From assembly GCA_910584635.1 (NCBI GenBank), contig CAJUBA010000002.1, forward strand, positions 62,001 through 126,000: a DNA stretch of 64,000 nucleotides. The letters run 5' to 3'. The notes under the pieces are model-generated. The model was not told the DNA's origin. It saw only the letters and a list, made by a program, of their open reading frames with translations, and did not search any database. Both the position numbers and the translations under genes were made by a program. Numbering within the stretch: position 1 is the stretch's first letter; each line of letters starts with the position of its first letter. The stretch is from an uncultured Christensenella sp. GTDB taxonomy: Bacteria; Bacillota; Clostridia; Christensenellales; UBA3700. Positions 44,126-51,373 of this stretch are shown here, one piece after another.

Positions 44126-44845
44126 ATGAATATAGAAGGCAAAAATCCCGTTAAAGAAGCGCTTGTTTCGAGTCAAGAAATTTCCAAGGTGTATATTTCT
44201 AAAAACGCCCGCGATTTGCAAGCCGTTATAGACACGGCAAAAGCCAAAGGCGTTCGCCTTGAATTCGTTGACAAAGCCTTTCTCGACAGGATAAGCGAAA
44301 GCGGAAGACATCAGGGAGCGATAGCGATAGCCAAAGATTTCCGATATACCGACGTCGACGATATTATTGCGTTTGCAAAAAGCAAAAACGAGCGTCTTTT
44401 TATAATTCTGCTCGACAGTATAGAAGATCCGCATAATTTGGGCAGTATACTCCGCGTCGCGGAATGTATGGGCGCGCACGGCGTAGTTATTCCGTCAAGA
44501 AGAAGCGCTTGCGTAAACGCTACGGTACTCCGCTCTTCGGCAGGCTCGGCAAATCATATACGAGTGGCAATGGTCGGCAATATCAACGACGCGATAAGAC
44601 AACTTACGGATAAGTTCGTAAACGTATACGCCGCGGATATGCAAGGTACTCCGCTTAGCGAGTGCCGTCTGGACGAAGATATAGCGATTGTCATAGGCAA
44701 TGAAGGTAGCGGGGTCAAATCGCTTACAGAAAAACTCTGCTCGGGCGTAATTTCAATTCCCCAATACGGCAAAGTCAATTCGCTCAACGCTTCGGTGGCT
44801 TGCGGTATAATATGTTATGAAATTACAAGACAGAGGAATTTATAA
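44126..44845 (+). CDS. rlmB: 23S rRNA 2'-O-methyltransferase, TrmH/SpoU family
   Basis: 239 residues. An N-terminal substrate-binding domain (NPVKEALVS...ISESGRHQGAIA) is followed by the knotted SPOUT methyltransferase with motif 1 DSIEDPHNLGSILRVAE, motif 2 IVIGNEGSGV and motif 3 ISIPQYGKVNSLNASVACGI. It methylates a guanosine ribose of 23S rRNA using SAM; TrmH-like paralogues are hard to separate, so the symbol is likely rather than certain. In most clostridia rlmB adjoins mrnC and thyX; here those lie 5 kb away on the other strand. A terminator follows. Confidence 0.88.
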   Translation: MNIEGKNPVKEALVSSQEISKVYISKNARDLQAVIDTAKAKGVRLEFVDKAFLDRISESGRHQGAIAIAKDFRYTDVDDIIAFAKSKNERLFIILLDSIEDPHNLGSILRVAECMGAHGVVIPSRRSACVNATVLRSSAGSANHIRVAMVGNINDAIRQLTDKFVNVYAADMQGTPLSECRLDEDIAIVIGNEGSGVKSLTEKLCSGVISIPQYGKVNSLNASVACGIICYEITRQRNL

Positions 44846-44878
44846 TATCAAAAAACGTTTTAATATTGAAAAGTTTTT

Positions 44879-44895
44879 CCGACTTGACAAGTCGG
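44879..44895 (+). terminator. terminator of the lepB-rlmB unit
   Basis: Perfect 7-bp stem CCGACTT/AAGTCGG, 3-nt loop, then ATTTTTATT. Confidence 0.85.
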
Positions 44896-44939
44896 ATTTT
44901 TATTGTCTTGAAATATTGTAAATACTCTCTTCGTTTGCC

Positions 44940-44968
44940 TTGACATAACGTTGAGTATCTAATAAAAT
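44940..44968 (+). promoter_or_regulatory. pnuC promoter
   Basis: Consensus -35 TTGACA (44940-44945), a 17-bp spacer and -10 TAAAAT (44963-44968). The leader to the pnuC start is about 27 nt, too short for an NAD riboswitch. Confidence 0.85.
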
Positions 44969-45001
44969 ATATAGGTCGACTCTAAATAAGGATAACGTCT
45001 G

Positions 45002-45694
45002 ATGATTGAAAAGATATTTGGAAAATGGCATATTGCCGAACTGATTTTGTATTTATCGGGACTTGCGCTGATAGTAATTATGTCGGTATGTTTCGGCGCG
45101 TCTTGGATGTCGGCGATAACCGGACTGTTCGGTTTGAGTTGCGTGCTTTTTGCCGCCAAAGGTAAAGTAGTGGGCATACTTTTTACTTGGGTAATGATAG
45201 TGTTTTACAGCATACTTTCATACAAAAACAAATATTACGGAGAAGTGTTTATAAACGCGTTTATGATGTTCCCTATGACGATAGTATCTCTTATCGCCTG
45301 GATTAAAAATCTCGGGAAAGATTACGTAGTCAAAGTCAACACGATAAAGAAATCGGAAATAGCGATAGTGTTTGTTGTTGCCGGAGTTGCTTTCGTCGCC
45401 TTTTATTTCATACTTCGCGCTTTGGGAACTTCCCAACTTATTTTCAGTACGATTTCCATCGTAACCAGCGTACTTGCCACATACTTTCAGTCAAGACGCA
45501 GTAAATACGGTTTTCTTGCGTTTTTGGTAAACGACGCGGTACTTTGCGTACTTTGGCTTTTCGCTACCCTTCAAGACGTCAAAAATATAGCCATGCTGAC
45601 CGCCGTCGCTTTGTACGTCGTAAGCGATATATACGGTTTTATCAGTTGGGGCGCGCTTCAAAAACGTCAGCAAAAAGAAAGCCTTGCGAATTGA
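45002..45694 (+). CDS. pnuC: nicotinamide riboside/mononucleotide transporter
   Basis: 230 residues with seven or eight membrane helices. Late motifs LVNDAVLCVLWLFATL and YVVSDIYGFISWGALQKR match PnuC, which facilitates uptake of NAD precursors. TAAGGA precedes the ATG. Monocistronic between a consensus promoter and a strong terminator. Confidence 0.88.
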   Translation: MIEKIFGKWHIAELILYLSGLALIVIMSVCFGASWMSAITGLFGLSCVLFAAKGKVVGILFTWVMIVFYSILSYKNKYYGEVFINAFMMFPMTIVSLIAWIKNLGKDYVVKVNTIKKSEIAIVFVVAGVAFVAFYFILRALGTSQLIFSTISIVTSVLATYFQSRRSKYGFLAFLVNDAVLCVLWLFATLQDVKNIAMLTAVALYVVSDIYGFISWGALQKRQQKESLAN

Positions 45695-45753
45695 CGAAAT
45701 ATAAATTTTTAGATAAAAAATAAAACCAAAACTTGATATTCAAAATATAAAAC

Positions 45754-45789
45754 AAAAGTCGCGTCGGCAAATCGTCCGACGCGACTTTT
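45754..45789. terminator. bidirectional terminator between pnuC and the lipoprotein gene
   Basis: Perfect 14-bp stem: AAAAGTCGCGTCGG with CCGACGCGACTTTT around an 8-nt loop. Confidence 0.92.
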
Positions 45790-45803
45790 CTAAACTTCGT
45801 TAT

Positions 45804-47891
45804 TTAATTAGGTCTTATAATAAAACCCTGTTTATCAACTCCGTATCCCTCAAGAGAATCGCTGCCTTCGAGTTTACATTGCACTCTCAACCAGTTTTCG
45901 TAAAGGTCTTTATACATATTCGCATAAGATGTCTGCGATTGCGCAGTGTAATACTCGAAAAGATTTTTGTATAAATTACCGTTGTTAATCAATTCCGTAA
46001 TCTTCTTCTCGCCGTTCTCGTGAAAAACCAAACTGCCGTCGTTATATCTTCCGTAAAGATTCAAACTGCTTGTAGTTATATCCGTGTCTATGCTTGCAAG
46101 TATAAATCTTACGTCAACGCTACGGTCATAACCGTTGTATGTCGACGAAGACAAGCCGCCAATCGACAAATTGTCGCCGAGTGCCAAATATGCTAAATTT
46201 TCAGCCGAAGTACCGTAAGGAATCATACTTACGAATTTACCTACGCTATCATTGCTGTGGAAGTTGACAAGCAAAGCATTTACAAGTTTGGCATAATAAT
46301 AACCTTCCAACGGATACTTATTATTCCAACCGTCGTATCCGCCTATGGATTCCGCCGGATGTCCCTTTATAATTATATCAAATTTATTTCTGTTCATTGC
46401 GTATACGTATTTGAACGCAAACATATAGTTGATATAATCGTTAAATGCGGCAACTTTAATCGCGTCTTTCTGCGTTTGACTAGGCTCTGTCGCCCAACTG
46501 TCCGCGCTATTGAAAGTAGATATAAAGGAATCGTAATCGGCTTGCGTAGCAAACAGCAACGGATGTTTATATTTTTGATCGAGTTGAGCATAATTATCCG
46601 GCACGTCCTCTACGGTCTTTGCCCCGCCTATTCCGTAAGCGTCGGAAGACGCCCATTTGGGATAATTATTAAACTTTGAACCGATAAATACAAGTTTCTT
46701 TTGCGGAACTGTTGTTACACCGTCAGAAAGTTTCGTCCTCGTCAACGTATTGTAAGTGTCTTCGTAATAATCGCCGTACATAAGTTCGATATAATTTTGT
46801 TTTTTGGTGCTATCGAGAGAACTTACGAGTTGAGAAATATTCTCGCTTTGAACGTTTAACTTATATCCGTCTACTTCCTCTCCTTTGAGTAAATTAATTA
46901 GTTTTGACTTGTATCCGTCCACGCTAATAGAATCCAACATGCCGATAAGTTGTTCTTTATCCTGCATACAAAGTTTTACGTTTTCTAAAGTAGTTGCCGG
47001 TATTACAAAATCCCATTCGCAGTTTAGGTCGTACATCTCGAGTTCTTTATTGTCTAATACCGTTTGACGGTATTCATTCGCCCAAGTCGCCTGTTCGACA
47101 AAAGCGTCGTAAGGTTGATCGCTGTCTTGTGATGCGGTTTTGCCGTTTATAAACGTCGCTCTAAACCAGTTATATAACTGCGTTCCGTCTTCGCACATAA
47201 CTATCTCGTACTGATTCTCCGTAAGTCCGGCGTCTCTAACAAAAAGATATCCATAATACAAATCGGCGTCGCGGAGATATATAATAAATTTTTCATTTCC
47301 GAATACGTTTAGTTCTTTTATCTTATTGAGCATATCCGCGTAGTTATCTCTGGTAAAACTTGTTTCGCTTTTATTCGGATCAAATCCGACGTTTACAAAT
47401 CCCGCGTCGGAATCCGCTATTCCACTGTAAGTTTTTCCCCTTTCTATAAGAGCGTAAGTATCGTAGCCGTTTCCGATACTGTAAAGCGCCGAAAGTACAG
47501 GCGGAATTGTCGCCTTTGTATATATCATATTGTATTTGGTATTATACGAATTTTGAAGAGAGCCGTCGCAATACGCATTTATCCAATCTTCTTCGCTACC
47601 CTTATATTGAGGATGATACTTGCAATATATTTGATACGCGGACATGCCGTCGGTTCCGTTTTCTCCATCTTCTCCGTCTTCTCCGGGATTTCCCGTTTCT
47701 CCTTTGTCGCCTTCTGAACCTGTATCTCCGACTTCGCCTTTAAGACTGTCAAGCCATTCCTGATATGTTCCTGAAAAACCGTTTTCCACCGCAATGTCAT
47801 ACGCAGATTTACCGTCTTTACATGCAACTGTAAACAAGCATACTGTTATCAATATCATTACGACAATAAAAACTTTTGTAGTCTTCTTCAT
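45804..47891 (-). CDS. large lipoprotein with a collagen-like segment
   Basis: 695 residues. Lipoprotein signal with lipobox TVAC (Cys24), then SAYDIAVENGFSGTYQEWLDSLKGE, a module that commonly precedes collagen repeats, and eleven Gly-x-y triplets at 52-84. A second copy of the same module (SAYQIYCKYHPQYKGSEEDWINAY) follows. The rest, about 585 residues, is mixed alpha/beta without recognised domains; the end (DSLEGYGVDKQGFIIRP) is intact. It is anchored on the outer leaflet and may be an adhesive or substrate-binding protein. Upstream lie two palindromic operators and a strong promoter like those of the giant surface-protein gene. Confidence 0.8.
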   Translation of the reverse strand: MKKTTKVFIVVMILITVCLFTVACKDGKSAYDIAVENGFSGTYQEWLDSLKGEVGDTGSEGDKGETGNPGEDGEDGENGTDGMSAYQIYCKYHPQYKGSEEDWINAYCDGSLQNSYNTKYNMIYTKATIPPVLSALYSIGNGYDTYALIERGKTYSGIADSDAGFVNVGFDPNKSETSFTRDNYADMLNKIKELNVFGNEKFIIYLRDADLYYGYLFVRDAGLTENQYEIVMCEDGTQLYNWFRATFINGKTASQDSDQPYDAFVEQATWANEYRQTVLDNKELEMYDLNCEWDFVIPATTLENVKLCMQDKEQLIGMLDSISVDGYKSKLINLLKGEEVDGYKLNVQSENISQLVSSLDSTKKQNYIELMYGDYYEDTYNTLTRTKLSDGVTTVPQKKLVFIGSKFNNYPKWASSDAYGIGGAKTVEDVPDNYAQLDQKYKHPLLFATQADYDSFISTFNSADSWATEPSQTQKDAIKVAAFNDYINYMFAFKYVYAMNRNKFDIIIKGHPAESIGGYDGWNNKYPLEGYYYAKLVNALLVNFHSNDSVGKFVSMIPYGTSAENLAYLALGDNLSIGGLSSSTYNGYDRSVDVRFILASIDTDITTSSLNLYGRYNDGSLVFHENGEKKITELINNGNLYKNLFEYYTAQSQTSYANMYKDLYENWLRVQCKLEGSDSLEGYGVDKQGFIIRPN

Positions 47892-47972
47892 GTTTATCTC
47901 CTTTTTATCCGCTTTCTCAATTTTAATATGTTTAGAATTTATAAAATTATTATCTTAGCACAAAACACCGGG

Positions 47973-47996
47973 TCAGTAAACCTATACGTTTCCTGA
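47973..47996. promoter_or_regulatory. operator-like palindrome, gene-proximal copy
   Basis: TCAGTAAAC and GTTTCCTGA arms (one mismatch) around a 6-nt centre, in the context GGTCAGT...CTGACTGA. Centre about 93 bp upstream of the ATG at 47891 and about 55 nt downstream of the expected transcription start. It matches the site at 15596-15619. Confidence 0.7.
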
Positions 47997-48046
47997 CTGA
48001 TAATTCTTGTCGGAAATTGTTTAATTTTGTAAAAATTTCCTCTATA

Positions 48047-48076
48047 ATTATACCTTAAAGTATTGATTTTTGTCAA
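48047..48076 (-). promoter_or_regulatory. promoter of the collagen-like lipoprotein gene
   Basis: On the minus strand, -35 TTGACA (48071-48076), an 18-bp spacer and -10 TATAAT (48047-48052). It lies between the two palindromes, so a protein bridging them could loop it out. Confidence 0.82.
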
Positions 48077-48086
48077 TCAAATCGGG

Positions 48087-48110
48087 TCGGTAAAAGTATA
48101 CATTATTTGA
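48087..48110. promoter_or_regulatory. operator-like palindrome, gene-distal copy
   Basis: TCGGTAAA and TTATTTGA arms (degenerate) around AGTATACA, in a GGGTCGGTAAAAG context like the other three sites. Its centre is 114 bp from that of 47973-47996 and about 25 bp upstream of the -35 box centre. Confidence 0.55.
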
Positions 48111-48146
48111 CTTTAATAGAAACAATAATATCTAATCGAATATAAA

Positions 48147-48175
48147 AACAACGCGTCGCTTAAAGACGCGTTGTT
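48147..48175 (-). terminator. terminator of the sigH-like gene
   Basis: Perfect 11-bp stem AACAACGCGTC/GACGCGTTGTT with a 7-nt loop, directly after the stop codon, followed by TTTTATATT on the minus strand. Confidence 0.9.
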
Positions 48176-48176
48176 A

Positions 48177-48746
48177 TTATAAATCCTTATTCGTTAAATC
48201 GGCTTTGATTTTCTTTCTGATTTTTTGGATAGCGTTGTCCACGTATTTAGTATTTTTCCCGACTGCGTCGGCTATCTGCGCGTAACTGCTTCCTTCGAAA
48301 TACAAATCCAGAATTTTATTTTCCTCTTCGGAAAGTTTTTTATTTATAATGTTTTTGAGAGCATCCACTTCTTCTGCGCTTATCGCCAACTCTTCGGGCG
48401 ATTGCATCGCCATTTTGCCTTCGTCTAGCGACGTTATCGGCACGCTATCGGAAAGCGCTTTGTTTTTAAGCCTGTTTCCGCTTCGTATACAATCGAGAAT
48501 CCTATTTTTGATACATTCGTTGGCGTAAGTAGAAAAAGCGATTTTAGACTGCGTATTGTAAGTTACGACTGCGTTGTAAAGCGCTATCATTCCTTCCTGT
48601 ACGACGTCGTCCCTATCCGCTCCTTTAATATAGAAAGCGCGGGCGATTTTATTTACGGCGCCTTTGTAATTTTCCATAAGGATTTCCGCCGCGCGTTTAT
48701 CCCCCCCGCGAAATTTTTCGATAAGTATTATATCGTCCGACATCAT
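48177..48746 (-). CDS. sigma-70 family factor, SigH-like
   Basis: 189 residues, with region 2 (AVNKIARAFYIKGADRDDVVQEGMIALYNAVVTYN and FSTYANECIKNRILDCIRSGNR) and region 4 (LSEEENKILDLYFEGSSYAQIADAVGKNTKYVDNAIQKIRKKI). The order and the thyX neighbour match the clostridial thyX-sigH arrangement, so this is probably the SigH orthologue for transition-phase or competence genes, in an organism that also has comEC. The ATG overlaps the thyX stop codon (ATGA), so the two are coupled. The alternative is another small sigma-30-like factor. Confidence 0.85.
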   Translation of the reverse strand: MMSDDIILIEKFRGGDKRAAEILMENYKGAVNKIARAFYIKGADRDDVVQEGMIALYNAVVTYNTQSKIAFSTYANECIKNRILDCIRSGNRLKNKALSDSVPITSLDEGKMAMQSPEELAISAEEVDALKNIINKKLSEEENKILDLYFEGSSYAQIADAVGKNTKYVDNAIQKIRKKIKADLTNKDL

Positions 48747-49492
48747 TGCGTGATTCCGTCGACAAGCGCCTTTTGTCTGGCTCTAACTTCCTGCGCTTTT
48801 CCGCAAGTCATTTTGCCTTCCGTACACGGACCCGACACGCAGGACGCTCCGCAGTTTCCGAATATACTCGGCGCTACTTCAAGCACAAGCGCCAACATCT
48901 GCCACGCGACGTCTCGGATTTCCCACTGCGCTCTGTTGCAACATCTGAGATGGAAAAAGTTCATAAGCGACCTAGCGTTCATGGTAACGACCATTTTGGT
49001 TTCCGCAGCGTTTGGCAATACGAATCTGGCGTCTTCATTGGATTTTTCGCACGCTCCGCCAAGCAGCGTTTGCCACTCCGTATACCATTCGTGCATTTGC
49101 GCCATTTGGTTTTTGAACTTTTCAACCTGCTCCTCTCCCAAAGCCTCGATAGCCTCCGGTATAACGTAATTAAACGTATCTTCGCCTTTGTTTGCCGCAA
49201 CGTATCTTTGAGATTTAACGCTGAACGACGCTATTCTGTGTCTTGTAATTTGAGCAAGCAAACTTCTCGATACGCCTTCGATACCGAACGTAAAACTTGC
49301 GTGTTCGAAAGGAGAAGCATGACCGAAAGATCTCAATCTCTCTATAAATTTGTTTATATCGCTTTTGTCCAACCCTTCCTGCAAATTCTCTATAGTCGCG
49401 TCGCTGTAACACAACTTCGCCGCCAATGCAACGGTCCTTTCGGGATTGGGCGTATATTCAAGTAACGTAACTTTCGGCTTAACCTGTGGCAT
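48743..49492 (-). CDS. thyX: flavin-dependent thymidylate synthase
   Basis: 249 residues. The diagnostic RHRxxSxxxxSxR motif is intact (Arg84, Arg86, Ser89, Ser94, Arg96), and FGHASPFEHASFTFGIEGVSR and LRCCNRAQWEIR are also typical. It makes dTMP from dUMP using FAD and methylenetetrahydrofolate. The C-terminus has a clostridial Cys cluster (GNCGASCVSGPCTEGKMTCGK). GGAGGAAG precedes the ATG. Coupled to the sigma factor gene downstream. Confidence 0.96.
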   Translation of the reverse strand: MPQVKPKVTLLEYTPNPERTVALAAKLCYSDATIENLQEGLDKSDINKFIERLRSFGHASPFEHASFTFGIEGVSRSLLAQITRHRIASFSVKSQRYVAANKGEDTFNYVIPEAIEALGEEQVEKFKNQMAQMHEWYTEWQTLLGGACEKSNEDARFVLPNAAETKMVVTMNARSLMNFFHLRCCNRAQWEIRDVAWQMLALVLEVAPSIFGNCGASCVSGPCTEGKMTCGKAQEVRARQKALVDGITQ

Positions 49493-49609
49493 ATTTCTTC
49501 CTCCGTCTTAATCTTCCGATTATATTTAGTTTAATGTAAAAGATTATCTTTGTCAATCTTTTACTCCCCCGCCTTTTCCAAAGCAATGATTTAACATTCG
49601 TATGTATAT

Positions 49610-50029
49610 TTAAGAGAGTCCGTCCGACGGTTCCCCCGATTTAAGCAAATATTCCAGTCTTTCGTTTTGACCCGTAAGATAAAGAAAACCTATCAACGCT
49701 TCAAAGCCCGTCGCTGTTTTATAGTCCGCGATACTTGCGTTTTTTGCTACGGAGTGCTGACGGCTGTTGCGCGCTCTTAAAAATATTCCTTCTTCCTCTT
49801 CGTTCAAAAGCGGGCGTATCGCCTCCATGCTCCTAGCCTGAGCCGCCGCGTTGACCTGCGAAGTAACGGCGACGTGAAGTTTATCCGCCTTACCCGTCGT
49901 CTTTTCCAATTCCTTGGTTCTGACGTAAAGAGTATGCGCGCCGTCCCCGATATAGGCAAGCACGAGAGGATTCAACTCTCGCGCTTGTTTTACGCTTATA
50001 CTTTCTTTGATTATAGGTATATCGCCCAT
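49610..50029 (-). CDS. mrnC: Mini-ribonuclease III
   Basis: 139 residues: an RNase III catalytic domain without the double-stranded RNA-binding domain. LNPLVLAYIGDGAHTLYVRT carries the catalytic Asp, RNSRQHSVAKNASIADYKTATGFEALIGFLYLTG the second acidic cluster with Glu. It matures 23S rRNA. Its ATG overlaps the stop codon of the class II aldolase gene (TAATG), an unusual coupling, since mrnC normally follows cysS. Confidence 0.93.
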   Translation of the reverse strand: MGDIPIIKESISVKQARELNPLVLAYIGDGAHTLYVRTKELEKTTGKADKLHVAVTSQVNAAAQARSMEAIRPLLNEEEEGIFLRARNSRQHSVAKNASIADYKTATGFEALIGFLYLTGQNERLEYLLKSGEPSDGLS

Positions 50030-50703
50030 TATTTTTTCTTAGCCTTAGGCGCGGTCTTTTGCGCTACAAAGTAATCGAAAAGCAGTTCGTCGCTGTAAGT
50101 TTGCTGACCCGTCGCTTTCAAAGTACATTCCTGAATATACTGATAGCAACTCTTCTCCATTACTCTGATTATCTCAAACGCTTCGTCCATATCCTTTCCT
50201 GCGCAGAACACGCCGTGGTTTGCCATAAAGCAAGCGTTTCTGCCCTGCATAGCCTCGACCGTACCGTTTTTGAGTTTTTTAGTACCGGGAAGTCCGTAAG
50301 CGCCTACTCTGCACGTTCCGCCGACGAGTTTTTGCATTTCGTCGCTCATAACGGGCAATTCAATTCTTGCCGACGCAAGTATCGAACAGTAAATCGGATG
50401 CGAGTGTATCGTCGCGTTTATATCCGCTCTCGCTTGCATAATAGCCGCGTGAATCTTTCTTTCGCTCGTAGGTTTCTTACCGTCGCTCCAAACGGACGGA
50501 TCGCTTATCTGCACGACGGGCATATCTTCGGGAGTAAGCGCGATGTAATCCAATCCCGTGGGCGTAACCAACATGTGATCCTCGTCAAGTCTTACCGCTG
50601 TATTACCCCAGGTTCCTTGCACAAGGTTTTCCTTCAAAAGTGCGACTCCGCTGTCTTTTATTACCTGTCTTAATCTAAGTTCGGTTTCTTTATCCCATGC
50701 CAT
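50029..50703 (-). CDS. class II aldolase (fuculose/ribulose-phosphate type), catalytic residues intact
   Basis: 224 residues of the class II aldolase/adducin fold. The zinc histidines are His100 and His102 (THIHSHP-like IHSHPIY) and His163 (ANHGVF), and the catalytic Glu81 lies in TSERKIHAAI. Members cleave or epimerise phosphorylated ketoses (fuculose-1-P, rhamnulose-1-P, ribulose-5-P) or decarboxylate oxo-tetronate phosphates; which one applies is not clear from sequence. Its neighbours are a paralogue without zinc ligands, an FGGY kinase and an aminotransferase. The tail ends in KAKKK. Confidence 0.9.
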   Translation of the reverse strand: MAWDKETELRLRQVIKDSGVALLKENLVQGTWGNTAVRLDEDHMLVTPTGLDYIALTPEDMPVVQISDPSVWSDGKKPTSERKIHAAIMQARADINATIHSHPIYCSILASARIELPVMSDEMQKLVGGTCRVGAYGLPGTKKLKNGTVEAMQGRNACFMANHGVFCAGKDMDEAFEIIRVMEKSCYQYIQECTLKATGQQTYSDELLFDYFVAQKTAPKAKKK

Positions 50704-50704
50704 A

Positions 50705-51373
50705 TTACACCTCGCCCTCTTCCTTTACGGAAGTATCTTCGCTTACGATTTCTCCCTCTTCTTTAGCGGAGAGATTTTCTTGATTTTTCTTGCTGTACTT
50801 CGTCTTGTAAATAAATCTCATCAATCTTGCTTCAAAGCCGTTGATAATCTTATTTTCGCCTATTACGCTGCTTGAAACAAAGCAATGCGCCGCTTTGTCG
50901 AGAACCAGTACGCACGTATACGCTTCGTCGAGCGTACGTCCGGAAGTGATGCATCCTTTATCTTTGACAAGACAGGAATTTCTTCCTTTCAACGTCTTGA
51001 TTATAGTAGTTATATCGTCTGCAGACGTCTTGCAAGTCGGACCTACTATCTGCGCCATATCGTCCATCACCGCAGGAATAGTTACGCCCGCCTTCGCAAT
51101 AGGCATTACCCATTTGGGATAGCATTGACATATTGCGTTTATATCTTCTCTCGACTTATAAATTTCGGCGTGATATTTGTATTCGTTTTCTACTTTGAAG
51201 ATATTCATTTTTACTATGTCTTCTTCGGTAAGGTCGCAAAGTTTTACGCCCGCTTTGGTGATATACATAAAATTGAGTTCTACCCTCATACTTATCATAT
51301 CGCTATCGCCGACAACTTTCTCGCTTACGAGTTTTTGAGCGTACTCTAAAATCGTTTGGACTGTTGCGTTCAT
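50705..51373 (-). CDS. class II aldolase-like protein with lost zinc histidines
   Basis: 222 residues, clearly homologous to the aldolase encoded just downstream (shared ...DINA, MDDMAQIVG/DEMQKLVGG, LDEA). The His-x-His pair is replaced by Cys82-x-Cys84 (ICQCYP) and the third ligand, NHG, reads DKG (Lys139). Glu64 matching the catalytic Glu is kept. So either it binds a metal through cysteines or it is a non-catalytic partner that forms mixed oligomers with the active paralogue. The C-terminal 30 residues are Glu/Lys-rich. Its ATG overlaps the kinase stop codon (TAATG), and 1 nt separates its stop codon from the active aldolase ATG. Confidence 0.83.
   Translation of the reverse strand: MNATVQTILEYAQKLVSEKVVGDSDMISMRVELNFMYITKAGVKLCDLTEEDIVKMNIFKVENEYKYHAEIYKSREDINAICQCYPKWVMPIAKAGVTIPAVMDDMAQIVGPTCKTSADDITTIIKTLKGRNSCLVKDKGCITSGRTLDEAYTCVLVLDKAAHCFVSSSVIGENKIINGFEARLMRFIYKTKYSKKNQENLSAKEEGEIVSEDTSVKEEGEV

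Noticed and set aside
44969..45001. NAD riboswitch before pnuC
   Set aside because: The leader from the mapped promoter is only about 27 nt, too short for an aptamer.
49610..50029. Full-length RNase III (rnc)
   Set aside because: Only 139 residues and no double-stranded RNA-binding domain; it fits Mini-RNase III.
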